8,833 bases of DNA from CAIWMF01 sp964402065 (GCA_964402065.1 CAYOAN010000010.1:1-8833), one strand, 5' to 3'; positions 1 through 6,662 are shown, numbered from the stretch's first letter. Numbers and translations: made by a program. The notes: generated by a model from the letters alone, not told the origin.

Positions 1-260
1 GCAAATTCCACCAGGGCCGCGCACACACCGTAAATCCATGCCTGCACCACGCCGATGTTCCTGGCTTGCCAGCGGGCGTAGCGCCCAGACAACACCGGGT
101 GCACCTGACCGATGCCGATAATCAGGTGCTTGGCATGCAGCGACGAACACACGCCGTCCAGGTGCGCACCCGGAAAGACCCGCGAGCGCTTGAGCGCATC
201 CAGCGCGTCGAGCGCCGGACCGCGTGTACGAAGCAGCCGACGGAGCGGGTAGAGGTTCAT
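1..260 (-). CDS. Unrecognised protein, N-terminal 86 residues (runs off left edge)
   Basis: An open frame begins at ATG 260 and continues past position 1 without a stop. Its high GC and codon use resemble proS. The protein starts MNLYPLRRLLRTRG, then has a basic, Leu/Ala-rich stretch and a more hydrophobic segment with HLIIGIGQVHPVLSGRY at about residues 45-61, followed by an Ile/Val/Ala-rich helix-like stretch. There is no signal peptide or clear transmembrane helix. I do not recognise the family; the GxGQxHP segment is the most distinctive part and could be used to search for relatives. The gene is divergent from proS, and the 119-bp gap between them holds two hairpins. There is no strong Shine-Dalgarno before ATG 260. 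The frame stays open some distance upstream without a better start, so the start is only probable. A plus-strand frame over this area looks like a shadow of it. Confidence 0.55.
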   Translation of the reverse strand, partial: MNLYPLRRLLRTRGPALDALDALKRSRVFPGAHLDGVCSSLHAKHLIIGIGQVHPVLSGRYARWQARNIGVVQAWIYGVCAALVEF

Positions 261-274
261 GCTTACCCATCGTA

Positions 275-296
275 GCAGCGATTCGACAATCGCTGC
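275..296. repeat. Perfect 9-bp stem hairpin between divergent genes
   Basis: GCAGCGATT (275-283), loop CGAC, AATCGCTGC (288-296): a perfect inverted repeat. It lies 14 bp upstream of the left-hand gene's ATG at 260, so it would fall in that gene's leader or promoter. No T-run follows on either strand, so it is not an intrinsic terminator. It could be an operator or an mRNA leader structure. Confidence 0.6.
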
Positions 297-305
297 GACT
301 CGTAC

Positions 306-333
306 TCCCTCTCCCTTTGCGAAGGGAGAGGGA
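306..333. repeat. Perfect 12-bp stem hairpin, REP-like, upstream of proS
   Basis: TCCCTCTCCCTT (306-317), loop TGCG, AAGGGAGAGGGA (322-333). All 12 positions pair, with one arm purely pyrimidine and the other purely purine. No T-run follows on either strand. CCCTCTCCC...GGGAGAGGG hairpins recur as dispersed intergenic elements in many bacterial genomes, so this may be one copy of a repetitive (REP-like) element. It may instead be a leader structure for proS, whose ATG is 46 bp downstream. Only one copy is visible here. Confidence 0.6.
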
Positions 334-379
334 ATTCCTGACGTGATCTCCGCAGCGCCTTCCTGTAGTCTCTGGTCAT

Positions 380-1945
380 ATGGCCAAAAAGAACCTCACA
401 CCGCGCGCGAACAACTTCCCCCAGTGGTACCAGGATGCCATCGGCATCGCACCGGACCTGTACGACGAATCCCCCGTCACCGGCTGCATTACATTCGGCC
501 CGCTGGCCACCGCACTGTGGAGCAACGTCCGCAAATACTTGGACAAGCGCATGCGTGCCATGGGCGTGGAGAACATCATGCTACCCATGCTCATTCCGCA
601 GAGCTTCTTCGACCGCGAGAAAGAACACGTGGAAGGCTTTGCCCCCGAATGCGCCATTGTTACCGAAGCCGGCGGCGCCAAGCTGCCCGAGCGCTATGCC
701 GTGCGGCCCACATCCGAAACCCTGTTCGTGGACTGGTACAGCCGCGGCGGACGCGTGCAGAGCCACCGCGACCTCCCGTTGTTGGTGAACCAGTGGTGCA
801 GCGTCATGCGTTGGGAGAAGCGTCCTCGTGCGTTCCTCCGCACGTCCGAATTCCACTGGCAGGAAGGCCACTGCATCTTCGCCACGCAGGAGCAGTGCCG
901 CACGTTCACGCTCGCGATTCTGGACCTGTACGCCGAGCTGGCCGAGAAGGTGCTGGCCGTGCCGGTGGTGAAGGGCGACAAGCCGCAGCACGAGGTGTTC
1001 CCGGGTGCCATCGGCACGTACACCATCGAGGGCATGATGCAGGATGGAAAAGCGCTCCAAATGGGCACCAGCCACATGCTGTCGCAGAACTTCCTGATGG
1101 GCAGCGACGGCAAACCCATGGTGTCGTTTTTGGATAAGGACGAAAAGCAGCAAGTCCCCTGGTACGACTCGTGGGGAGCTTCCACACGTCTGCTGGGTGC
1201 CATGCTCATGGCCCACGGCGACGACGACGGCATCGTGATCCCGCCGCACATCGCCCCGGTGCACGCAGCTGTGCTGCCGATTTATGCCGGCGAAGCCGGA
1301 GAGAACGCCAAGGTGGAAGAGGCCGCCCGTGCGCTGTCGCTCAGCATCGCGTCATCGACCAATCCGTTCGATCCATCGCAGGGCACCAACGTCCGCAGCT
1401 ACCCCATGCACGGCCGCGCCGATGACTTCGAGCAGTCCGAAGGTGGACTGACCGTGCGCATGGACAACCGCAAGGAGCTGCGCTTGGGCGACAAGACCTT
1501 CCGCCAGATCCACGCCGGCACGCCGGTGCGCGTGGAGATCGGCGCACGCGACCTGGCCGAACAGTCCTGCGTGGTGAAGAGCCGCATCCGCGGCCGCGAC
1601 GGTGCGGTGAAGACTTCATTGAGCAATGCTCCCGGCGTCATCGCTTCCATGTTGAAGGAAGACCAGCAGTCGCTGTACGACCGCTCACTGAGAATGCAGC
1701 AGGAGAAGACCGTGGAAGCTCAGTCCTACGACGAAGTGAAGGCCGCCCTGGAAGGCGGCAAGTGGGCGCTGATCCCGTGGGACGGCACGCCGGAGACGGT
1801 GGCTAAGCTGAAACAGGACACCCAAGGTGGCAGTTACCGCTGCTTCCCCTTTGCGGCCAAGGAAGATGCCAAAGGCCTGAAGGACCCGGTGTCCGGAAAG
1901 CAGAGCGCATTCGCCAAGAAAATCATCGTAGGGAAGGCGTATTAA
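380..1945 (+). CDS. proS: Prolyl-tRNA synthetase, archaeal/eukaryal-type
   Basis: This class II aminoacyl-tRNA synthetase attaches proline to tRNA-Pro in the cytoplasm. The 521-residue protein shows the class II motifs in order: motif 1 around GVENIMLPMLIP (62-73), the TSE loop in RPTSET (109-114), motif 2 around FLRTSEFHWQEGH (152-164), the QMGTSH adenylate-site segment (227-232), and motif 3 in SWGASTRLLGAML (264-276). No editing (INS) domain lies between motifs 2 and 3, as expected for the type without it. The anticodon-binding domain is recognisable (TPVRVEIGARDL, 381-392), but about 30 extra residues (about 328-357, starting NPFDPSQG) sit before its MDNRKE segment. The C-terminal domain keeps RCFPF and the terminal tyrosine typical of the family but lacks the usual zinc-binding cysteine set (DPVSGKQS where many members have a Cys). 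The start fits the family N terminus (LTPRANNFPQWY); no clear ribosome binding site precedes it. Confidence 0.95.
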   Translation: MAKKNLTPRANNFPQWYQDAIGIAPDLYDESPVTGCITFGPLATALWSNVRKYLDKRMRAMGVENIMLPMLIPQSFFDREKEHVEGFAPECAIVTEAGGAKLPERYAVRPTSETLFVDWYSRGGRVQSHRDLPLLVNQWCSVMRWEKRPRAFLRTSEFHWQEGHCIFATQEQCRTFTLAILDLYAELAEKVLAVPVVKGDKPQHEVFPGAIGTYTIEGMMQDGKALQMGTSHMLSQNFLMGSDGKPMVSFLDKDEKQQVPWYDSWGASTRLLGAMLMAHGDDDGIVIPPHIAPVHAAVLPIYAGEAGENAKVEEAARALSLSIASSTNPFDPSQGTNVRSYPMHGRADDFEQSEGGLTVRMDNRKELRLGDKTFRQIHAGTPVRVEIGARDLAEQSCVVKSRIRGRDGAVKTSLSNAPGVIASMLKEDQQSLYDRSLRMQQEKTVEAQSYDEVKAALEGGKWALIPWDGTPETVAKLKQDTQGGSYRCFPFAAKEDAKGLKDPVSGKQSAFAKKIIVGKAY

Positions 1946-1950
1946 GCAAT

Positions 1951-1975
1951 TCCCTTCAGTTGTGAGGGGTTTTTT
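1951..1975 (+). terminator. Short intrinsic terminator after proS
   Basis: Just after the proS stop, TCCCTT (1951-1956) can pair with GAGGGG (1964-1969) across a 7-nt loop, with two G-T wobbles, followed directly by six T residues (1970-1975). The stem is short, so termination may be partial. The last T is also the first base of the extended -10 element of the next gene. Confidence 0.6.
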
Positions 1976-1983
1976 GCTATAAT
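1975..1983 (+). promoter_or_regulatory. Extended -10 promoter (TGCTATAAT) for the kinase gene
   Basis: TGC followed by a perfect TATAAT (1978-1983) is a consensus extended -10 element. No good -35 box lies at the usual distance; TTCAGT at 1955-1960 is weak, which extended -10 promoters tolerate. Six bases separate the -10 from ATG 1990, so the expected transcription start falls on or next to the start codon. The mRNA would then be leaderless or nearly so. Confidence 0.6.
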
Positions 1984-1989
1984 AAGGAG

Positions 1990-3456
1990 ATGGCTTCTCA
2001 AGTTGCCAAAGGCAAACTCACATTTTTAAAGGAAAATTCATATCTGCTCATCATTGTTGCAGGAATTTGCTTAGCGGGCTTTGTTACGATTTTGCTGCAG
2101 CAGTACACAAGGGATTTACTTAGGGCTCGGTTAGACGAAAAACTTACTGGTATTGTTGCCACTGCCATACTAAATTTTGACCCGCAGGAAATTAATCAAA
2201 TCAAAGTCGAAGGTCTTAAGGCTGTAGGTACAGAAATTTATCGAAAAAATGTGCTTAAGCTTCAGGCTATTAGAAATGCAGATAGCAGAATCAGATATGC
2301 ATACATCATGACGCAAACAGAGAATCCAAATGAAGTCGCATATGTTGTGGATGCCGATGCAATGTCCATTTCACCTGCTATTGATTTCAATGAAGATGGT
2401 CAAATTGATGAAGAAGACGTCAGCAAGCCAGGTGACACCTATGAGACGTCTGAGGCCCCTATGCTGAAAGGGCCAGCTTTTGAGAAAACTGTTGTGGATG
2501 AAGAGCTTACCTCTGACACTTGGGGGCAGTTTCTCTCTGCGTATTCTCCAATTGTCGATGATTACAATGAAGTAGTTGGCACGCTTGTTATTGACGTAGA
2601 GGTGTCTGATTTTCAGGAGCAAATCAATTCAACCTCGCTACCCTTCTCGTTGTTCGTAGTATTTTTACTGCTCTTGATCAGTAGTTTGGCTGCATTGATC
2701 TTAAGAATCTGGAAGTCCCGAGTGGATGCAGTTCAGGAGCTGGATCGCCAAAAGGATGAGCTTATCGGAATTGTCAGCCATCAGCTGGCCAAACCTATCA
2801 CAGCTATTAAGTGGAACCTTGAGCTGCTCTTAGATGGCGACATTGGCGTTCTAGCGAAAGAACAGCAGGAAATGCTGAGCTCTATGCAAGATATCACCCA
2901 TCACCTTACAGGCTTAGTGGACATGATTTTGGATGTATCACGCATCCAGCTTGGAAGAATCAGTCTGGAGGCGCAACCGTTGAACTTGGATCAATTCTTC
3001 AGGGAAATTATCCAGGTCATTGAACCTGGCTCCAAAGAGCGCAAGCAGAACTTCATCAAAAATATCCCAGAGAATCTGCCTACGGTATTGCTTGATAAGA
3101 AGTATTTGAGAATGACAGTAGAGAATTTGCTGAGCAACGCCGTGAAATACACACCAGAGAAGGGCACCGTCGAACTCAACATCAAGCTCGAGGATGGAAA
3201 AATGCTTTGTCTTGTTCGAGACACCGGATGCGGCATCCCGAAAGCTGACCAGGCCAAAATTTTCGGCAAACTCTATCGCGCTAGCAACGTCCGTAACACT
3301 GTCGATGGAAACGGATTTGGTCTCTATGTTGCCAAGGGTGCGATTGAAGGTCAGGGTGGCAAGATGTGGTTTGAGAGCGAGGAGGGCAAAGGAACCACCT
3401 TCTATTTTGAATTGCCACTGAAATACCCGGCGCCGATCAAGTCTGCCCAAGCTTAA
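1990..3456 (+). CDS. Membrane sensor histidine kinase with periplasmic/extracellular Cache-like sensor
   Basis: This is probably a signal-transducing protein kinase of the cytoplasmic membrane. TM1 is at about 18-37, an external sensor at about 40-215, and TM2 at about 217-239. The H-box is IVSHQLAKPI (261-270, phosphoacceptor His264). The HATPase domain has an N-box ENLLSNAVKY (378-387), G1 DTGCGIP (411-417), F-box FGKLYRAS (425-432) and G2 GNGFGLYVAKG (440-450). The kinase core looks intact, though the H-box has AKP where RTP is usual. The sensor has the TWGQFLSAYSPI and VGTLVIDVEV ends seen in Cache/PDC-like sensors. It also has an EF-hand-like loop, DFNEDGQIDEED (132-143). It is homologous to both sensor modules of the membrane protein at 6747-8833. 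No response regulator is nearby. ATG 1990 is the only start in the vicinity; AAGGAG directly abuts it (zero spacing) and an extended -10 lies just upstream. The 3' end overlaps the convergent ATPase gene by 20 bp. Confidence 0.9.
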   Translation: MASQVAKGKLTFLKENSYLLIIVAGICLAGFVTILLQQYTRDLLRARLDEKLTGIVATAILNFDPQEINQIKVEGLKAVGTEIYRKNVLKLQAIRNADSRIRYAYIMTQTENPNEVAYVVDADAMSISPAIDFNEDGQIDEEDVSKPGDTYETSEAPMLKGPAFEKTVVDEELTSDTWGQFLSAYSPIVDDYNEVVGTLVIDVEVSDFQEQINSTSLPFSLFVVFLLLLISSLAALILRIWKSRVDAVQELDRQKDELIGIVSHQLAKPITAIKWNLELLLDGDIGVLAKEQQEMLSSMQDITHHLTGLVDMILDVSRIQLGRISLEAQPLNLDQFFREIIQVIEPGSKERKQNFIKNIPENLPTVLLDKKYLRMTVENLLSNAVKYTPEKGTVELNIKLEDGKMLCLVRDTGCGIPKADQAKIFGKLYRASNVRNTVDGNGFGLYVAKGAIEGQGGKMWFESEEGKGTTFYFELPLKYPAPIKSAQA

Positions 3457-4432
3457 ACGAGCGCTCCATCACTAGGGAGAGGTCGGCCTCTTGAACCTGG
3501 ATATCTTCAACTGGCAATTCTTTAAATATGTTGGTCATAATTACGGCAAGGGCTGCGCGACGTATTTTTGCAGAGTAGGTGAACGCATCGATTTTTTCAG
3601 CGCCTCCTACCATATTTGAAAAAATCACTATTTCTTTCTCAGATAATTGTCGACTAAACTTTAATAAAACATTTTTCTCTGGTTGGGCTCTCTTGATCAG
3701 CGTTTCCAAAAGCCCATCATACGCTATTTTTCCATGATTAATTACAATTGCGCGAGAACACAAATTAACAATATCCTGCATGTAATGTGAAGTTAGTAGA
3801 ATAGTTGTTTTATGAGTTGCGTGGTAATTGCGCAGGAATTCCCACAAATGCCTTTGAGAGATTACATCAAGCCCAATGGTAGGTTCATCCAAAAATAAGA
3901 CTCTTGGCTCATGAAGTAACGAAACAATAATCTCGCATTTCATCCTTTCCCCCAGGGAGAGTTGTCGAACTGGGGTATTAATAACGGCTGAGACATCTAG
4001 CAACTCAACTAAAGAGTCTCTTATTGCCTTCCAGCGCTTGTAATCTAACTGGTATAAGTCTCTATGAAGCAAAAAGGTGTCACTCGCTGGCAAATCCCAA
4101 ATTAGTTGTGACTTTTGGCCCATTATTAAAGAAATTTGCTTTTTGAATTCCTTCTTACGTTCATGTGGATTAAAGCCCAAAACTTTACAAATGCCACTGG
4201 AGGGGGTCAGGACGCCTGATAGCATTTTTAATGTTGTTGTTTTACCTGCTCCATTCGGACCCAAAAAACCTACAAAGTCGCCTTCAAAAATTTCAAAAGA
4301 AATGTCATCCACTGCCTTTCTTATTTCTTTATGTCTAAAGAAGAAATGCTGTAAACCGGTTGCATTACTATCTTTTTTAAAAGTAGTAAAATTGCGACCT
4401 AGATTGTTGGCGGAGATGGTGATTATTGACAT
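3437..4432 (-). CDS. ABC transporter ATPase, COG4586-like (ABC-2 exporter)
   Basis: This is the nucleotide-binding subunit that would power the two permeases encoded just upstream, acting on the cytoplasmic face of the membrane. In 331 residues it shows Walker A GPNGAGKT (58-65), Q-loop Gln106 in MGQKSQL, signature LSLGERMK (158-165, LSLGE replacing LSGGQ), Walker B VLFLDEPTIGLD (178-189) and the switch His216 in LLTSHY. The segments QKSQLIWDLPA and PVRQLSLGERMKCE are typical of the uncharacterised ATPase family that pairs with COG4587/COG3694 permeases. A C-terminal domain of about 85 residues follows the nucleotide-binding core. The ATG follows the stop of the preceding permease with no gap (TAAATG) and no obvious ribosome binding site, so translation is probably coupled. 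Last gene of the operon; its 3' end overlaps the convergent kinase gene. The transported substrate is unknown. Confidence 0.9.
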   Translation of the reverse strand: MSIITISANNLGRNFTTFKKDSNATGLQHFFFRHKEIRKAVDDISFEIFEGDFVGFLGPNGAGKTTTLKMLSGVLTPSSGICKVLGFNPHERKKEFKKQISLIMGQKSQLIWDLPASDTFLLHRDLYQLDYKRWKAIRDSLVELLDVSAVINTPVRQLSLGERMKCEIIVSLLHEPRVLFLDEPTIGLDVISQRHLWEFLRNYHATHKTTILLTSHYMQDIVNLCSRAIVINHGKIAYDGLLETLIKRAQPEKNVLLKFSRQLSEKEIVIFSNMVGGAEKIDAFTYSAKIRRAALAVIMTNIFKELPVEDIQVQEADLSLVMERSFKLGQT

Positions 4433-5227
4433 TTAAGATGATGCTGAAGTGTAGGAATTAATGAGACTTCTCTGAAAAATAATAGTTACTATAGCAACCA
4501 TCAAAACAATCATGAAAAAGTGTATTAGCTGAAGTCTGCCCGTCATGACTTCAATTGCTAAAGAATATTGAATGACGCCACCAGATATTAACCATAAAAA
4601 TTTATTATTCATTCTTAAGACTGGGACAGAACGAGCATTTTCAAGATATTCCCATAAGCCTTCATTCGGATTCCATCTGCTCCACTTAATAGCAGGCACG
4701 CAAAAGCAAAGGATCCAACACATTTCCATTATCGCAGCCAGCAATGAGCAACTAATTCCAACAATAAACTGTGAAACGCTAAGATGCGTGTAAAGCAAAT
4801 AAACTCCTGCAACTATATGCGGCCAAAACCAAGCAATGCCCAAATCTTCAATAATCATTCTAAAAAAAATGTTGGGAGGATGAACCAGCCAATAGTCAAA
4901 TTGCCCCGTCCAAACGCTATTGGCTAAATGAAGGACTACGCCATGCACCACGATTTGTGCTAAACCAGTCGCCAAAAGCGCCATTGCGAAAAAAACAATT
5001 AAATCATTTAAGCTGTATCCGAAAAAATTCTGATTACTAGCATTGAAAAGGACGAATATAAAAAATGCCTGGATTCCGATTGTAAGCCAAATGCTTAAAA
5101 TCCAAATCAGCACATCTACCCAATATTGCCTACAGCGAAGAATATGAATTCTGGAAGCGGCTATTAATAACCGAAAATAATAAGATTCCAAAAGCGTTGC
5201 TGATGATTTAATTTCCAACTGCGTCAT
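4433..5227 (-). CDS. ABC-2 type permease, COG3694-like (ABC2_membrane_6/DUF990)
   Basis: This 264-residue integral membrane protein has about six hydrophobic segments (roughly 37-62, 73-98, 128-146, 152-178, 209-223 and 233-251). After the second membrane segment it has VWTGQFDYWLVHP (105-117). This matches the xxGxxDxxLxxP signature of the permease family in which one subunit pairs with a COG4587-like partner and a COG4586-like ATPase. It probably forms a heterodimeric channel with the product of the gene before it. The start ATG (5227) lies inside the end of that gene, with a 20-bp overlap, and the stop abuts the ATPase start. This argues for coupled synthesis of the three transporter parts. 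The gene is AT-rich. I assign the family from sequence pattern alone; the direction is inferred to be export because ABC-2 permeases are exporters and no binding protein is encoded. Confidence 0.85.
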   Translation of the reverse strand: MTQLEIKSSATLLESYYFRLLIAASRIHILRCRQYWVDVLIWILSIWLTIGIQAFFIFVLFNASNQNFFGYSLNDLIVFFAMALLATGLAQIVVHGVVLHLANSVWTGQFDYWLVHPPNIFFRMIIEDLGIAWFWPHIVAGVYLLYTHLSVSQFIVGISCSLLAAIMEMCWILCFCVPAIKWSRWNPNEGLWEYLENARSVPVLRMNNKFLWLISGGVIQYSLAIEVMTGRLQLIHFFMIVLMVAIVTIIFQRSLINSYTSASS

Positions 5228-5996
5228 ATCGCTTGAGCCCTAAGAATAAAAGTATATAAATCGCAACAAGCAGTATTCCGCACCAAAGCAATTGCCCTAA
5301 AACTATCGAGTCAAAAGAAATGGGATTTAGATTTAACGTAAAAACTACAGGCAAATAAACAGCATATTGCAGAGGTAAGAACCCGCCTATCATATTAAGA
5401 ATGTCTGGCAAAAAATCTAACGGAATGAGCATCCCCCCGAAAAAAAAGAGAATTATATATATTCCAGAAAAAATTCCTTCAGTATGCAGTAACCAAAAAG
5501 ATAAAAGCCCTATTAAAATGTTCAATAAACTTAAAATTACGAGGCCAGCTCCGATAACCAAAATCCCTTCAAAATTGATTTTAACAAAATCAAGCCATTC
5601 CGGAACAATAAAAAGGAAAACAGCAGAAATTATTATGAGTGGCAAAACAAGTAAGATCATTCTTGAAATGATAACCCCTGATCCAAATTCAAAAGAGGAT
5701 ATTGGCCGCAAAATCCATTGGGTGAGCCTGCCCTCTCTAACCAAAGCACTAAACTCAGTATGAAAATCTACCTGTGTAAGCGTCGTTATTACTAAGGTCA
5801 AAAAGTAATAACCGCAAAAATCTAAGCGGCCCCACCCTTCATACTGAGTGATGCCCGTATACTCAAATATATTCAACCACAGCAACAAGGGCACCAGTGT
5901 TGTGCAAATTTTTGTGATAACAACTTTTACTAGTAGCTCTTTATGAGATACTCCTTGAGATAAACCCGATTTAATTAAGCTGATTACAGCATTCAT
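5208..5996 (-). CDS. ABC-2 type permease, COG4587-like (ABC2_membrane_6/DUF990)
   Basis: This 262-residue membrane protein has about six hydrophobic segments (roughly 22-44, 60-75, 110-132, 143-170, 177-199 and 228-254). It contains VREGRLTQWILRPIS (86-100), the counterpart of the permease loop motif in its partner, and PLDFLPDIL followed by LPLQYAVYLPVVF (208-219), a stretch typical of this family near the fifth membrane segment. It is the likely second half of the exporter channel. Its ATG overlaps the stop codon of the SET gene by four bases (ATGA, 5996-5993), and its 3' end overlaps the next permease by 20 bp, so it links the methyltransferase to the transporter in one operon. A GGGG about 7 bases before the ATG may serve as ribosome binding site. 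AT-rich, some stretches near 30% GC. Confidence 0.85.
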   Translation of the reverse strand: MNAVISLIKSGLSQGVSHKELLVKVVITKICTTLVPLLLWLNIFEYTGITQYEGWGRLDFCGYYFLTLVITTLTQVDFHTEFSALVREGRLTQWILRPISSFEFGSGVIISRMILLVLPLIIISAVFLFIVPEWLDFVKINFEGILVIGAGLVILSLLNILIGLLSFWLLHTEGIFSGIYIILFFFGGMLIPLDFLPDILNMIGGFLPLQYAVYLPVVFTLNLNPISFDSIVLGQLLWCGILLVAIYILLFLGLKRYDAVGN

Positions 5997-6643
5997 TGCT
6001 GCCCCAACTTATCCTCCCAAGTAACATCTATAAAGTGCCTTCTAATAAATGAGAGGAATTTATTACCATATTTCATTTGAACATCATGTTTTAGGCAATC
6101 AAAGCGCGTGACCTGCCTCCTGCAATCTTTAGATGTGCAATTGCATCTAAACGGCTCTTCCAGGCCAGTTGGAGCCATAATTGTAGCATAATCTAAGGTT
6201 AACTCTTCGTTCTTCTTAATGTCACGAAGGGCTACAAGTTCTTCGTCTGAAACATACGCACAATTGGGGTCGCAATGATGGTTCATCAAAAATGAACTAT
6301 CGTTGTTTAATACAGTGAAATTGCCGTAATAAAAATCTATACCACCCTGAAAAGCATAGTGGAGAAACTTTTCTCGTTTATGCTTCGGCCACAAAAGAAT
6401 TTCCGAAATTTTTGTAGTAGGGAAGCTACTTGCATCAAATTTATGAATAAGGCTGCCTGCAACTAAGTCTTTTTCTGCGAAAAGACCCCAGCTGTGAATT
6501 TTACTTCTTTTTACAAAAAAAGAAGATTTGATAGGACTTAGAGGTGCAGCGAAAGCCGACACAATCCCGCCAATTTCACCGCGTGAAATACTAATGATCT
6601 TTTCCATGGAAATCGCGCCGGGCATGGAAAGAATCTGAGCCAT
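5993..6643 (-). CDS. SET-domain protein-lysine methyltransferase with post-SET zinc cluster
   Basis: The predicted enzyme would transfer methyl groups from S-adenosylmethionine to lysine side chains of a protein or peptide, in the cytoplasm. Numbered from ATG 6643 (216 residues), the SET domain starts near SKIHSWGLFAEKDL (47-60). It has the cofactor/active-site segment MNHHCDPNC (120-128), the ELTLDYA motif with the catalytic-type tyrosine (147-153), and a post-SET RCNCTSKDC (166-174). Cys167, Cys169 and Cys174 plus Cys124 of the NHxCxPN motif reproduce the four zinc ligands of eukaryotic SET enzymes. About 40 N-terminal residues (MAQILSMPGAISMEKI...) match nothing I know. ATG 6643 is chosen because AGGA lies 8 bases upstream; an in-frame ATG at 6664 falls inside an inverted repeat, and another at 6607 is possible. 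First gene of the operon with the ABC exporter; the stop overlaps the permease start. The substrate is unknown. Confidence 0.85.
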   Translation of the reverse strand: MAQILSMPGAISMEKIISISRGEIGGIVSAFAAPLSPIKSSFFVKRSKIHSWGLFAEKDLVAGSLIHKFDASSFPTTKISEILLWPKHKREKFLHYAFQGGIDFYYGNFTVLNNDSSFLMNHHCDPNCAYVSDEELVALRDIKKNEELTLDYATIMAPTGLEEPFRCNCTSKDCRRQVTRFDCLKHDVQMKYGNKFLSFIRRHFIDVTWEDKLGQQ

Positions 6644-6651
6644 GAGGTGAA

Positions 6652-6655
6652 TCCT
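6652..6655 (-). promoter_or_regulatory. Ribosome binding site deciding the SET gene start
   Basis: AGGA, read on the minus strand, lies 8 bases before ATG 6643. The in-frame ATG at 6664 has no such site and overlaps an inverted repeat. This favours the start that gives a protein beginning MAQILSM. Confidence 0.5.
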
Positions 6656-6662
6656 AACATAC

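Noticed and set aside
259..1137. Long plus-strand open frame of 292 codons overlapping proS
   Set aside because: It is a frame-shifted shadow of the GC-rich proS gene, with Arg/His/Pro-rich low-complexity translation and no motifs.
581..1264. Minus-strand open frame of 227 codons inside proS
   Set aside because: Antisense to well-supported proS codons; the His/Gly/Val-rich translation is typical of GC-rich reverse frames.
2938..3450. Minus-strand open frame of 170 codons opposite the kinase domain
   Set aside because: Lies entirely antisense to conserved HATPase motifs, with no recognisable domain or ribosome binding site.
3478..3491. AGAGG-TCGG-CCTCT hairpin 21 bp after the kinase stop as a terminator
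   Set aside because: Only a 5-bp stem, no T-run after it on either strand, and it lies within ATPase coding sequence.
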